The translations under genes and the position numbers were made by a program. Under the pieces are notes generated by a model. That model was not told the origin of the DNA, searched no databases, and was given only the letters and a program-made list of their open reading frames with translations. A stretch of DNA of 64,000 bases. Origin: Streptomyces acidiscabies (GTDB lineage: Bacteria; Actinomycetota; Actinomycetes; Streptomycetales; Streptomycetaceae). The stretch is from assembly GCF_020010905.1 (NCBI RefSeq), contig NZ_JAGJBY010000001.1, positions 1,756,001-1,820,000 of the forward strand, read 5' to 3'. This document shows, piece by piece, positions 1-7,802 of this stretch (its first letter is position 1; each line of letters starts with the position of its first letter).

Positions 1-26
1 GAGCACTGGGGAGGGCGCTGTCGTGA
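1..26 (+). CDS. 3' end of upstream gene, probably FAD-binding subunit of the molybdenum hydroxylase
   Basis: The first 26 bases read as the last codons (A-L-G-R-A-L-S) of an open frame ending in TGA at 24-26. That stop overlaps the GTG start of the next gene in a GTGA junction, the usual sign of translational coupling. In three-subunit xanthine-dehydrogenase-type operons the FAD-binding subunit normally precedes the [2Fe-2S] and molybdopterin subunits, so this is inferred to be the FAD subunit. Too little is present to confirm the family. Confidence 0.45.
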
Positions 27-1660
27 CCGACGAGCAGCACAGCCAGGACCACGGCACGCCGCAGGGCGTCAGCCGCTGGGACCCGCTGCCCCAAGGCGAC
101 TACGACGACGGCGCGACCGCGTTCGTCAAGCTGCCCGAGGGCGGCGTGGAGGCGCTCCTCGCGGGCGACAGCCCCCTCGCCGCGCCGGGTCACGGGTACG
201 TCCCCCCGCCGATAGCGCCCGAGCCCTGGGCGGCCCCGGCGGACGGCACGGAGTGGCCCGCGCCCACGGTCTCCGGCTCCGGCGACGACCGGTTCACCTA
301 CCCCGCCCAGCAGCACACCGGGCAGTGGACCTACGAGGAGCCGCCGCCGGCCGCGCCCGCGCACGACGTGACCGGGCAGTGGTCGATCCCCGTCGCCGGG
401 GGCGATCTCCCGGACGAGTCCGGGGAGTTCACGGCGTCCGCGCTGGTCGAGCAGTGGGGCGGCGCGCCGCAGGAGCCCGGGGGCTGGACCGACACCGGGT
501 GGGAGCAGCACGGGCAGGGCGGCGCCGGGCAGTCCGACGGGCGCGGGGTCGAACTGCCGGGTCTTTCCGGGTACTCGGACGGGCGGGGCACCGATTTCGC
601 CGGGGTCGGGTATCCGGAGGTGCAGGAGCACTCCGAGGAGCTCGGTGCCGGGGCCGGTGTCGGGGCCGGTTCCGGTGAGGTCGTTGGTCATGCCCCTGTC
701 GAGTCCGACGGTGGGCACACCCTCGCCGAGTCCGGTGCCGCCGCCGCTGCCATCAACCGGCTGACGCTGGGGGCGGGTCAGCGGCTGGCCCCGGAGGACG
801 AGGCGGCCCCGGAGGGCGAGAAGGAGTCCGAGCCCGGGACCTCGGAGGCCGCGTCCGTCGAGGGGATCGTCGAACCGTCGTACGAAGCCCCGTCCGAGCC
901 CGTGGAGGCCGCCGAGAGCGCCTCGGAGGGCGAGGAGGGTGTTCCGGACGCCGAGAGCGGCTCGGAGGCTCTTGGTGAGGCTCAAGAGGCCGCGGAGGCC
1001 GACGAGGTTCCTCCGTCGCCGCCCGGCGAGGAACACCCGCTCGCGTCGTACGTGTTGTCCGTCAACGGCACCGACCGGCCCGTCACCGACGCGTGGATCG
1101 GCGAGTCCCTGCTGTACGTGCTGCGCGAGCGCCTCGGCCTCGCGGGCGCCAAGGACGGCTGCTCGCAAGGGGAGTGCGGGGCCTGCAACGTCCAGGTGGA
1201 CGGCCGGCTCGTCGCCTCCTGCCTCGTACCCGCGGTTGCGAGCGCGGGCAGCGAGGTCCGTACGGTCGAGGGGCTCGCCGAGGACGGCCGCCCCTCCGAC
1301 GTCCAGCGCGCGCTCGCGCGGTGCGGGGCCGTGCAGTGCGGGTTCTGCGTCCCCGGCATGGCGATGACCGTGCACGACCTGCTGGAGGGCAACCCGGCGC
1401 CGACCGAGCTGGAGGCGCGCCAGGCCCTGTGCGGCAACCTGTGCCGCTGCTCCGGCTACCGGGGCGTCCTGGACGCCGTCCAGGAGGTCGTCCAGGAACG
1501 TGAGGCCATCGCCGCCGCCGAGGCTGAGTCGGACGGCGACGGGGCACGTATTCCGCATCAGGCGGGCCCGGGGTCCGGCGGGGCACACCCGTCGGTCTTC
1601 GACACGGGGACCTTGGGAGGTCAGGGCCAGGTGTTCGGCCAGGACGGAGGCCAGGCGTGA
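23..1660 (+). CDS. [2Fe-2S]-binding subunit of xanthine-dehydrogenase-family enzyme with long disordered N-terminus
   Basis: 545 residues. The C-terminal 170 or so form a standard molybdenum-hydroxylase iron-sulfur subunit. A plant-ferredoxin-like cluster has cysteines in KDGCSQGECGAC near residues 379-387 and a fourth at ASCL. A helical [2Fe-2S] domain follows with CGFC (about 439-442) and CRCSGYRG near 474. It would pass electrons between the Mo cofactor and FAD subunits in the cytoplasm. The first 340 residues are unusual: acidic, rich in Gly, Pro, Ser and Glu, with no globular domain visible, and with a repeated TGQW motif. The family is normally about 160-200 residues, so this is a large extension. 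The start is the GTG overlapping the preceding stop. The stop overlaps a small ORF by four bases. Family call firm; role of the extension unknown. Confidence 0.88.
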   Translation: MTDEQHSQDHGTPQGVSRWDPLPQGDYDDGATAFVKLPEGGVEALLAGDSPLAAPGHGYVPPPIAPEPWAAPADGTEWPAPTVSGSGDDRFTYPAQQHTGQWTYEEPPPAAPAHDVTGQWSIPVAGGDLPDESGEFTASALVEQWGGAPQEPGGWTDTGWEQHGQGGAGQSDGRGVELPGLSGYSDGRGTDFAGVGYPEVQEHSEELGAGAGVGAGSGEVVGHAPVESDGGHTLAESGAAAAAINRLTLGAGQRLAPEDEAAPEGEKESEPGTSEAASVEGIVEPSYEAPSEPVEAAESASEGEEGVPDAESGSEALGEAQEAAEADEVPPSPPGEEHPLASYVLSVNGTDRPVTDAWIGESLLYVLRERLGLAGAKDGCSQGECGACNVQVDGRLVASCLVPAVASAGSEVRTVEGLAEDGRPSDVQRALARCGAVQCGFCVPGMAMTVHDLLEGNPAPTELEARQALCGNLCRCSGYRGVLDAVQEVVQEREAIAAAEAESDGDGARIPHQAGPGSGGAHPSVFDTGTLGGQGQVFGQDGGQA

Positions 1661-1755
1661 ACGAGCCGGTTCCGTACGGTGAGGTGAGCGCGCGCGGGAC
1701 GTCGGTCCCGTACGGCGTGCCGGGCGTGTCCCGGCGGATCGGAGGCCGGGTGTGA
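1657..1755 (+). CDS. 32-codon ORF bridging two hydroxylase subunit genes
   Basis: A GTG-started frame of 32 codons begins in a GTGA overlap with the stop of the [2Fe-2S] gene and ends in a GTGTGA overlap with the GTG start of the large subunit gene. It therefore fills the 91-base gap exactly and would let ribosomes pass from one gene to the next by coupled reinitiation. The predicted peptide (start MNEPVPYGEV) has a VPYG motif twice but no recognised domain. It may be only a translational bridge. Chance is possible, because high-G+C DNA has long open frames, but having both junctions overlap by four bases is less likely by chance. Confidence 0.35.
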   Translation: MNEPVPYGEVSARGTSVPYGVPGVSRRIGGRV

Positions 1756-4064
1756 CGCAGGACGCCGTCTCCGTGCCGCCGCCGATCGTGGCGGAGGCCG
1801 TACCCGTGCCCGAGGCGATCCCGCACGGGCTGGGGTCCTCGCTGCACCCCGCCGACGCGCGCGCGAAGACCGAGGGGACCTTCCCGTACGCCGCCGACCT
1901 GTGGGCGGAGGGCCTCCTGTGGGCCGCCGTCCTGCGCTCGCCGCACCCCCGCGCACGCGTGGTGTCGATCGACACGTCCCACGCGCGCGAGATGCCCGGC
2001 GTGCGCGCCGTCATCACCCACGAGGACGTCCCCGGCACGCCCCGGCACGGCCGGGGTGTCGTCGACCGGCCGGTGTTCGCCTCCGAGGTCGTGCGCCACC
2101 ACGGCGAACCCCTCGCGGCCGTCGCCGCCGACCACCCCGACACCGCGCGGATGGCCGCCGCCGCCGTCATCGTCGAGTACGAGGTCCTCGACCCGGTCAC
2201 CGACCCGGAGCAGGCGTTCGAGGCCGAGCCGCTGCACCCCGACGGCAACCTGATCCGGCACATCCCGCTGCGCCACGGCGACCCGGACGCGGTCGGCGAG
2301 GTCGTCGTCGAGGGCCAGTACCGCATCGGCCGCGCCGACCCCGCCCCGATCGGCGCGGAGGCGGGACTCGCCGTACCGCGCCCGGACGGCGGCGTGGAGC
2401 TGTACCTCGCCTCCACCGACCCGCACACCGACCGCGACACCGCCGCCGCCGTCTACGGGCTGCCGCCCGAGCGCGTCAAGATCGTCGTCACCGGCGTGCC
2501 CGGCGCGACCGCCGACCGCGAGGACCAGGGCTTCCAGCTGCCCCTCGGGCTGCTCGCGCTGAAGACCGGCTGCCCGGTGAAGCTCACCGCCACGCGCGAG
2601 GAGTCGTTCCTCGGCCACGTGCACCGCCACCCGACGCTCCTGCGCTACCGCCACCACGCGGACGCGGAGGGCCGGCTCGTCAAGGTCGAGGCACAGATCC
2701 TGCTCGACGCGGGCGCGTACGCGGACACGTCGTCCGAGGCGCTCGCCGCCGCCGTCTCCTTCGCGTGCGGGCCGTACGTCGTGCCGAACGCGTTCATCGA
2801 GGGGTGGGCCGTCCGCACGAACAACCCGCCCTCCGGGCACGTGCGCGGGGAGGGCGCGATGCAGGTCTGCGCCGCCTACGAGGCGCAGATGGACAAGCTC
2901 GCCAAGAAGCTCGGCGTCGACCCCGCCGAACTGCGCCTGCGCAACACCATGGCGACCGGTGACGTCCTGCCGACCGGCCAGACCGTCACGTGTCCCGCGC
3001 CTGTCGCCGAGCTGCTCCAGGCTGTCCAGGAACACCCCCTGCCGGCCCTCCCCAAGGACACCCCCGAGGACGAGTGGCTCCTCCCCGGCGGGCTTGAGGG
3101 CGCGGGCGAGCCCGGTGCCGTGCGCCGGGGCGTCGGCTACGGCCTCGGGATGGTCCACATGCTCGGCGCGGAGGGCGCCGACGAGGTCTCCACGGCCACC
3201 GTCAAGGTCCAGGGCGGGGTCGCGACGGTCCTGTGCGCGGCCGTCGAGACCGGGCAGGGGTTCACCACGCTCGCGCGCCAGATCGTCCAGGAGACCCTCG
3301 GCATCGACGAGGTGCACGTCGCCCCCGTCGACACCGACCAGCCTCCCGCCGGACCCGGCTGCCGGGGACGCCACACCTGGGTCTCCGGGGGCGCCGTCGA
3401 GCGCGCCGCGAAGATGGTCCGTACGCAGCTCCTCCAGCCGCTGGCGCACAAGTTCGGGATGTCCCACGAGCTGCTCCAGATCACCGACGGCAAGATCACC
3501 TCGTACGACGGCGTGCTGTCCACCACCGTCGCCGAGGAACTCCACGGCAAGGAGCTGTGGGCCACCGCGCAGTGCCGCCCGCATCCCACCGAGCCGCTCG
3601 ACGAGGCCGGGCAGGGCGACGCCTTCGTAGGGCTCGCGTTCTGCGCCGTGCGCGCGGTGGTCGACGTCGACATCGAGCTGGGGTCCGTGCGGGTCGTCGA
3701 ACTCGCGGTCGCGCAGGACGTCGGCCGGGTCCTGAACCCGACCCAGCTGACGGCCCGCATCGAGGCCGGCGTCACCCAGGGCGTCGGCATCGCCCTCACC
3801 GAGAACCTGCGCACCCCGCGCGGGCTGATCCGCCACCCCGACCTGACGGGGTACGCCCTGCCGACGTCCCTGGACGCGCCGGAGATCACCATCGTCAAGC
3901 TGGTCGAGGAACGGGACGTCGTCGCGCCGTTCGGGGCGAAGGCGGCCAGTGCGGTGCCGGTGGTGACGTCACCGGCGGCGATCGCGTCCGCCGTGCGCGC
4001 GGCTACGGGGCGGCCGGTGAACCGGTTGCCGATCCGGCCTCAGGCGGCTGTGGTGACGCAGTAG
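1752..4064 (+). CDS. Molybdopterin-binding subunit of xanthine-dehydrogenase-family enzyme
   Basis: 770 residues, normal length for the large catalytic subunit of molybdenum hydroxylases. An aldehyde oxidase/xanthine dehydrogenase a/b-hammerhead domain (LGSSLHPADARAKTEGTFPYA onward) is followed by the molybdopterin-binding lobes. The subunit should bind the Mo-pterin cofactor and hydroxylate a purine or aldehyde. Oddity: most relatives have a GAK-(G/A)VGEPP segment near the C-terminus whose Glu is the catalytic base. Here the aligned stretch is GAKAASAVP, so Ala734 sits where Glu is expected. The protein may have a different substrate or mechanism, or be inactive. The GTG start overlaps the 32-codon ORF. 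The gene is followed without a gap by a TTG-started kinase-like gene. Confidence 0.85.
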   Translation: MTQDAVSVPPPIVAEAVPVPEAIPHGLGSSLHPADARAKTEGTFPYAADLWAEGLLWAAVLRSPHPRARVVSIDTSHAREMPGVRAVITHEDVPGTPRHGRGVVDRPVFASEVVRHHGEPLAAVAADHPDTARMAAAAVIVEYEVLDPVTDPEQAFEAEPLHPDGNLIRHIPLRHGDPDAVGEVVVEGQYRIGRADPAPIGAEAGLAVPRPDGGVELYLASTDPHTDRDTAAAVYGLPPERVKIVVTGVPGATADREDQGFQLPLGLLALKTGCPVKLTATREESFLGHVHRHPTLLRYRHHADAEGRLVKVEAQILLDAGAYADTSSEALAAAVSFACGPYVVPNAFIEGWAVRTNNPPSGHVRGEGAMQVCAAYEAQMDKLAKKLGVDPAELRLRNTMATGDVLPTGQTVTCPAPVAELLQAVQEHPLPALPKDTPEDEWLLPGGLEGAGEPGAVRRGVGYGLGMVHMLGAEGADEVSTATVKVQGGVATVLCAAVETGQGFTTLARQIVQETLGIDEVHVAPVDTDQPPAGPGCRGRHTWVSGGAVERAAKMVRTQLLQPLAHKFGMSHELLQITDGKITSYDGVLSTTVAEELHGKELWATAQCRPHPTEPLDEAGQGDAFVGLAFCAVRAVVDVDIELGSVRVVELAVAQDVGRVLNPTQLTARIEAGVTQGVGIALTENLRTPRGLIRHPDLTGYALPTSLDAPEITIVKLVEERDVVAPFGAKAASAVPVVTSPAAIASAVRAATGRPVNRLPIRPQAAVVTQ

Positions 4065-4664
4065 TTGCACGGGGTCGTCCTGATCACCGGGGTGATGGCT
4101 TCGGGGAAGTCGACTGTCGCGCAGGCGCTGGCGTCTCGGTTGCCGCGTGCCGCGCATGTGCGCGGGGATGTGTTCCGGCGGATGGTGGTGTCGGGGCGGG
4201 CTGATTATGTGCCCGACGGTTCCGGGGGTGTGCCTGGTGCATCAGGCTCGGCGCCTGTGTCAGGTTTGGGGTTTGGCGCTTCCGGCCCGGTGTCTGCCGA
4301 GGCTCGTGAACAGCTCCTGCTGCGCTACCGGTTGTCCGCCGCGACCGCCGACGCGTACGCCGACGCCGGGTTCACCGCGGTCGTGCAGGACGTGGTGCTC
4401 GGGGAGGATCTCGCCGGGTGGGTGGGGATGGTCCGTACGCGCCCGCTGTACGTCGTCGTGCTCGCGCCGGATGCCCGGGCCGTCGCCGCGCGGGAGGCCG
4501 GGCGGGCCAAGCGCGGGTACGGGGCCTGGTCCGTCGAGGAGCTGGACCGGTGGCTGCGGGAGCGGACGCCCCGGATCGGGCTGTGGCTGGATACGTCCGG
4601 GATGACGCCCGATGAGACCGTCGAGAAAATTCTTACCGAGAGGCAACGCGCCGGGGTCGAGTGA
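4065..4664 (+). CDS. P-loop kinase-like protein (AAA / phosphotransferase family)
   Basis: 199 residues. The N-terminus has a Walker A motif GVMASGKST (residues 9-17) after a hydrophobic strand, typical of small-molecule kinases such as chloramphenicol phosphotransferase-like or gluconate-kinase-like proteins. An R-rich lid region (AREAGRAKRGYGAWSVEELDRWLRERTPRIG) lies near residues 145-175. The most likely start is TTG at 4065, directly after the stop of the hydroxylase subunit, because no ATG or GTG precedes the P-loop in frame. The substrate cannot be told. Residues 45-75 are a Gly/Ser/Pro-rich loop that looks like an insertion. Confidence 0.7.
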   Translation: MHGVVLITGVMASGKSTVAQALASRLPRAAHVRGDVFRRMVVSGRADYVPDGSGGVPGASGSAPVSGLGFGASGPVSAEAREQLLLRYRLSAATADAYADAGFTAVVQDVVLGEDLAGWVGMVRTRPLYVVVLAPDARAVAAREAGRAKRGYGAWSVEELDRWLRERTPRIGLWLDTSGMTPDETVEKILTERQRAGVE

Positions 4665-4785
4665 CGTCTTCGCTGGTGGCGGGGCGTTGTCAGTGGGGCC
4701 GCGTAGTGTTCTGAGCAGTGGGGCGGCTCGGGGTTCGGGCGGGGCGTTCTGCCTGGTGGACGACTTGTTCAGGCACGGGGGAGCA

Positions 4786-5943
4786 ATGGGCAGCACGGCG
4801 ACGACGATCACCTTCACCGAGGACGCGCTCGATCCGTACGTCACGCATGCGCCGACCCGGCGCTGGCTGACCGGTCCCGGACTTCCCGGCGTGGGCGGGC
4901 TGGTGACGTTCGAGGCGCTGCGGAGGGACGGGCTGCGGACGGTGGGGGACTCCACCGGCGATCCCGCGGGCGCGCTCGCCGCCGACGTCCGCGACCAGCT
5001 CGTCATCGGCGGCCTCCTCGGGGCGCGCGGTGAGGAGACCGAGTCCGTCGTCCTCGACGGTGTGACGGGCGCCGTCTCGACGACGTACTTCCTCCACGAC
5101 CGCCCCGACCTCATGGACCTGCGCCCCCTCGCCCCCTCCCTGGAGAAGCTGGTCCGCTTCGCCACGGCCGCCGACGAACTCGCCGCCCTGCGCGGACAGT
5201 TCGCCTCCTACGCGGGCCGCTTCGGCGCGCAGGCGGTGACGGAGGCGACGAAGCATCTGCTGTCGCTGTACGAGGGTGAGACGGACGGCGAGGTCGCGCC
5301 GTACTGGAAGACGATCGCGGTGATCCGCCCCCTCGCGCTGATCGCCGGCCCCGGTACGACGTCGGGCCTGGCCCTGGACCTCCCCCCGCGCCTCCTGGAC
5401 GACGAGTACGGCCAGGGCGAGATCGTCCGCTTCGAGGAGATGGACTTCCCGCCCGCGCTCACGCACACTCCGACCCGCCACTTCCTCGCGCGCGTGGGCC
5501 TCCCCGAGGAGGCGGTCTGGTTCACCCTCGACACGGACGCGCCGCTGCGCACGCTCTCCGACTACTGCGCGGACGAGGGCCACACCCACGAACTCCCGCC
5601 CCACGCCTCGTCCTTGATCCGCCTGGGCGGGCTCCTGGAAGACACGAGCCTCGTCCTCGACGGCACCACGGGCGCGGTCCTCTCCTACACGTTCCCGGAC
5701 AAGACCCTCCGCCCCCTCAACGCGGACATCTCCACGCTGGCCTTCACTTTCTGGCTGATCCACCGGGAACGCACCCTGGACGCCCTCCACGACCTCACGC
5801 ACACGTACGACCAGCTCACGACGGCGATGAACCACACGCTGTCGGCGATCGACCCGACGGCGGTCCTCCTGAACGAGGGCGACGACTGGCGGTACTGGCC
5901 GGAGGTGTTCGGGGACGAGGCGGGGGGAGGGCTGTACGCGTAA
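4786..5943 (+). CDS. SUKH-4 family immunity protein
   Basis: 385 residues from the ATG at 4786, preceded by GGGGGAG. The protein holds two related halves. Each begins with a Thr-His-(A/T)-Pro-Thr-Arg motif followed by a conserved L..(V/P)GLP segment (residues about 17-35 and 225-245), then an LDG(V/T)TGAV segment. This is the repeated organisation of SUKH-4 proteins, a superfamily of cytoplasmic immunity proteins against polymorphic toxins; many Streptomyces homologues stand alone without a toxin. No toxin with a recognisable nuclease or deaminase domain is adjacent, so immunity is by family only. It converges with the DUF4365 gene, six bases away. Confidence 0.72.
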   Translation: MGSTATTITFTEDALDPYVTHAPTRRWLTGPGLPGVGGLVTFEALRRDGLRTVGDSTGDPAGALAADVRDQLVIGGLLGARGEETESVVLDGVTGAVSTTYFLHDRPDLMDLRPLAPSLEKLVRFATAADELAALRGQFASYAGRFGAQAVTEATKHLLSLYEGETDGEVAPYWKTIAVIRPLALIAGPGTTSGLALDLPPRLLDDEYGQGEIVRFEEMDFPPALTHTPTRHFLARVGLPEEAVWFTLDTDAPLRTLSDYCADEGHTHELPPHASSLIRLGGLLEDTSLVLDGTTGAVLSYTFPDKTLRPLNADISTLAFTFWLIHRERTLDALHDLTHTYDQLTTAMNHTLSAIDPTAVLLNEGDDWRYWPEVFGDEAGGGLYA

Positions 5944-5949
5944 TCCGGG

Positions 5950-6717
5950 TCAGGTGGTGTCCGGCTCGGCGAGAGGGCGGCGCCACCACTCGGTCGATTT
6001 GAAGCATCCCATCAGCCAGTGTGCTTCCGAGGTGTCGAGGATGACGTCGCCGATGAAGGGAATGGGCTCGAAGTAGAGCATGTGTTCCTGGATTCGTATC
6101 GGAACCCAATCCAAATCATGGTGCAACAGGGTTGCGGATGGTTCCCCTCGGCGTTGCCAGAACACCATGGGTTCGTAGACATCGTTCTCGAAGGGCTTCA
6201 CGATGTCGCCCTGGCTGAATTCCACATCCGCCATGTCCACCCATCTTCCGACGCCTTCACGTTCCCAGGTGAGGTAGAGGCGCATCTTCTGGACGAACGC
6301 ACCAATGTTGTCGTCGTTCAGTGCGGAATCTCGGGAGAGAACTACCGACTTCACGTTTTTGCGCAGGGCCTGGCCTCGGCGGAGTTGGCGAGTCGCGTTC
6401 GCCCAGAACAAGCCACCCTTCTCCGGGTCGTGAACGATGCACAGGACAGGCAGGCTTCCGCTCCGCCAGTTGTCCCCGTGGTCCTCGACAGGCACCCGGT
6501 ATCCCCGCCTTGTGCGAACCGAGATGCCGCCCTTTACCTGCACGGCCAAGGAGTCCTCGGTCCGCTTCCCGTCCTCGACGAACGTGAGGTACAGGTCTTC
6601 CCCGTGGTCGTTCGCGCCGTCGATCTCTTGCACGATATGACCGTGCCGCTCCAGCAGAGAGCGTACTTCGTTCACAGCCATACGTCCGATACGGCGGCTC
6701 TCAGGAACTTTCGGCAT
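5950..6717 (-). CDS. DUF4365 domain-containing protein
   Basis: 255 residues from the ATG at 6717. An upstream in-frame ATG at 6732 is less likely because the GGAGGGGGAG between them is a good ribosome binding site for the second. The N-terminal half carries the DUF4365 pattern: RIGRMAVNEVRSLLERHG, then DHGEDLYL and LAVQVKGG near residues 30-65, resembling a restriction-nuclease-like fold with D...(E/Q)xK. DUF4365 proteins are common in defence and mobile regions; catalysis is unproven here. The gene is visibly less G+C-rich than its neighbours and lies just downstream of tRNA-Cys on the same strand, which suggests acquisition by transfer. Confidence 0.72.
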   Translation of the reverse strand: MPKVPESRRIGRMAVNEVRSLLERHGHIVQEIDGANDHGEDLYLTFVEDGKRTEDSLAVQVKGGISVRTRRGYRVPVEDHGDNWRSGSLPVLCIVHDPEKGGLFWANATRQLRRGQALRKNVKSVVLSRDSALNDDNIGAFVQKMRLYLTWEREGVGRWVDMADVEFSQGDIVKPFENDVYEPMVFWQRRGEPSATLLHHDLDWVPIRIQEHMLYFEPIPFIGDVILDTSEAHWLMGCFKSTEWWRRPLAEPDTT

Positions 6718-6794
6718 ACGCTCCCCCTCCATGCAACGCGTGGAGAAGGATTATGACCGACTGCCGGCAACCATCTTGCAACAGGGTACGCCGG

Positions 6795-6824
6795 ACGTCC
6801 GGTCACCTCTCGGCGACCGGACGT
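6795..6824 (-). terminator. Hairpin downstream of tRNA-Cys
   Basis: Perfect 10-base inverted repeat: ACGTCCGGTC (6795-6804) and GACCGGACGT (6815-6824) around a 10-base loop. It lies 14 bases beyond the tRNA 3' end, so it probably ends or processes the tRNA transcript. No U-run is present, as is usual in Streptomyces. Confidence 0.6.
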
Positions 6825-6837
6825 CGTACGGTTTCAG

Positions 6838-6909
6838 AGGCCGTGGCGGGAATCGAACCCACGTAACTCGCTTTGCAGGCGAGCCCCTAAACCACTCGGG
6901 CACACGGCC
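6838..6909 (-). tRNA. tRNA-Cys (GCA)
   Basis: 72-base cloverleaf on the minus strand. The acceptor stem is GGCCGTG/CACGGCC, the anticodon stem is CTCGC/GCGAG with loop CTGCAAA giving anticodon GCA, and the T arm carries GGTTCGAATCC. The discriminator base is U, as expected for cysteine. No CCA is encoded. A DUF4365 gene follows downstream on the same strand and a toxin-antitoxin pair lies on the other side, so this may be an old integration site, but no duplicated tRNA end was seen. Confidence 0.95.
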
Positions 6910-7076
6910 AGAATTTCGGGGTTTCCCCCGGACTTCGTGAGGAAACCTTATGGCCGGGTGAGCGAGGGGATCAAGGGAATCAGGGGCGCTGCAACGGGAC
7001 TGCCACACGGCGTTCATGAATGGGGCCGGATCAAGTCGGGTGCCCCGTCCGGCCCGTACCTCTACCCTCGACCTCC

Positions 7077-7271
7077 ATGGACCAGCTCACCCTGCCCCCC
7101 GACCTCCACCAACCCCTCGAAGACCTCGCCGATGCCACCGGGCGGACGGTGGAGGACGTTGTGGTGGAGGCTGTGCGGCGGTATCTCGTGGACGAGGAGT
7201 GCGGTGTGCTCAAGGTCGCCCAGCAGCTCGGGCAGGCGCATGCCGAGTTGCTCAGGAGGCTCGGGGAATGA
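7077..7271 (+). CDS. Ribbon-helix-helix antitoxin
   Basis: 64 residues from the ATG at 7077. The N-terminus (LTLPPDLHQPLEDLADATGRTVEDVVVEAVRRYL) has a beta strand followed by two helices, the CopG/MetJ/Arc-type layout used to bind operator DNA, and the C-terminal tail would wrap the toxin. It overlaps the Doc toxin gene by four bases (ATGA), so the two are co-translated in the usual antitoxin-first order. It is expected to neutralise the toxin and repress its own promoter in the 60 bases upstream. Confidence 0.78.
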   Translation: MDQLTLPPDLHQPLEDLADATGRTVEDVVVEAVRRYLVDEECGVLKVAQQLGQAHAELLRRLGE

Positions 7272-7642
7272 CCAGGTTTCTTACCGTCGCCGAGGTCGAG
7301 CACGTCGCCCGTGTCGCCTTCGGCGGGAACGCTCCCGACGCCAGGGACCCCGGCCTGCTCGCCTCCGCCGTGTATCGCCCGCGCGCGAGGATGTTCGGGA
7401 CCCCGGCGTACACGGACACGTACCAGCAGGCCGCAGCCCTGCTGCACGCCCTCGCCGTGAACCACCCCCTCGTCGACGGGAACAAGCGCACCGCCTGGCT
7501 CGCCGCCGTGACGTTTCTCGGGGTGAACGGGGTCCGGCTGGACGCGTGTGATCAGGATGCGGCGTATGCGCTGGTCGTGGACGTGGCGGCCGGGGAGGAG
7601 GCGGATGTCGAGGTGATCGCGGCACGGCTGAGGGCGTTGTGA
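7268..7642 (+). CDS. doc: Doc-type Fic-fold toxin
   Basis: 124 residues, the typical Doc length. The Fic/Doc signature is HPLVDGNKRTAW beginning at His66, with Asp70 and the NKR phosphate-binding residues. Known Doc toxins are kinases that phosphorylate EF-Tu and stop translation. The motif fits Doc rather than AMPylating Fic, which carries a Gly where Doc has a charged or bulky residue before NKR. The start at 7268 overlaps the antitoxin stop. A complete stand-alone toxin-antitoxin module on the chromosome. Confidence 0.85.
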   Translation: MTRFLTVAEVEHVARVAFGGNAPDARDPGLLASAVYRPRARMFGTPAYTDTYQQAAALLHALAVNHPLVDGNKRTAWLAAVTFLGVNGVRLDACDQDAAYALVVDVAAGEEADVEVIAARLRAL

Positions 7643-7802
7643 CGTGGGTCCCAACAGGGGTGCGGGTGGGCTTGTCCGGGCGGCTCGGCGCACCCCGCGC
7701 CGGTAGGGTGGCCCGGTTGTCATACGTAGCCGAGAAGCCAAGGAACCGGGAGCCTCGTACCTGAGAGCCCGGGACCCGAGACCCACCCCCGAACCGGAGA
7801 CC

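Noticed and set aside
1083..3836. 917-codon minus-strand frame opposite the hydroxylase genes
   Set aside because: Antisense shadow of strong third-position G+C bias; Arg/Gly/Asp/Val-rich without motifs.
4786..6717. SUKH-4 plus DUF4365 as a defined defence system
   Set aside because: No toxin, nuclease effector or known defence partner accompanies them; the genes converge and are not an operon.
6838..6909. tRNA-Cys as an attachment site of an integrated element
   Set aside because: No integrase and no second copy of the tRNA 3' end were found in the window, so no att site is called.
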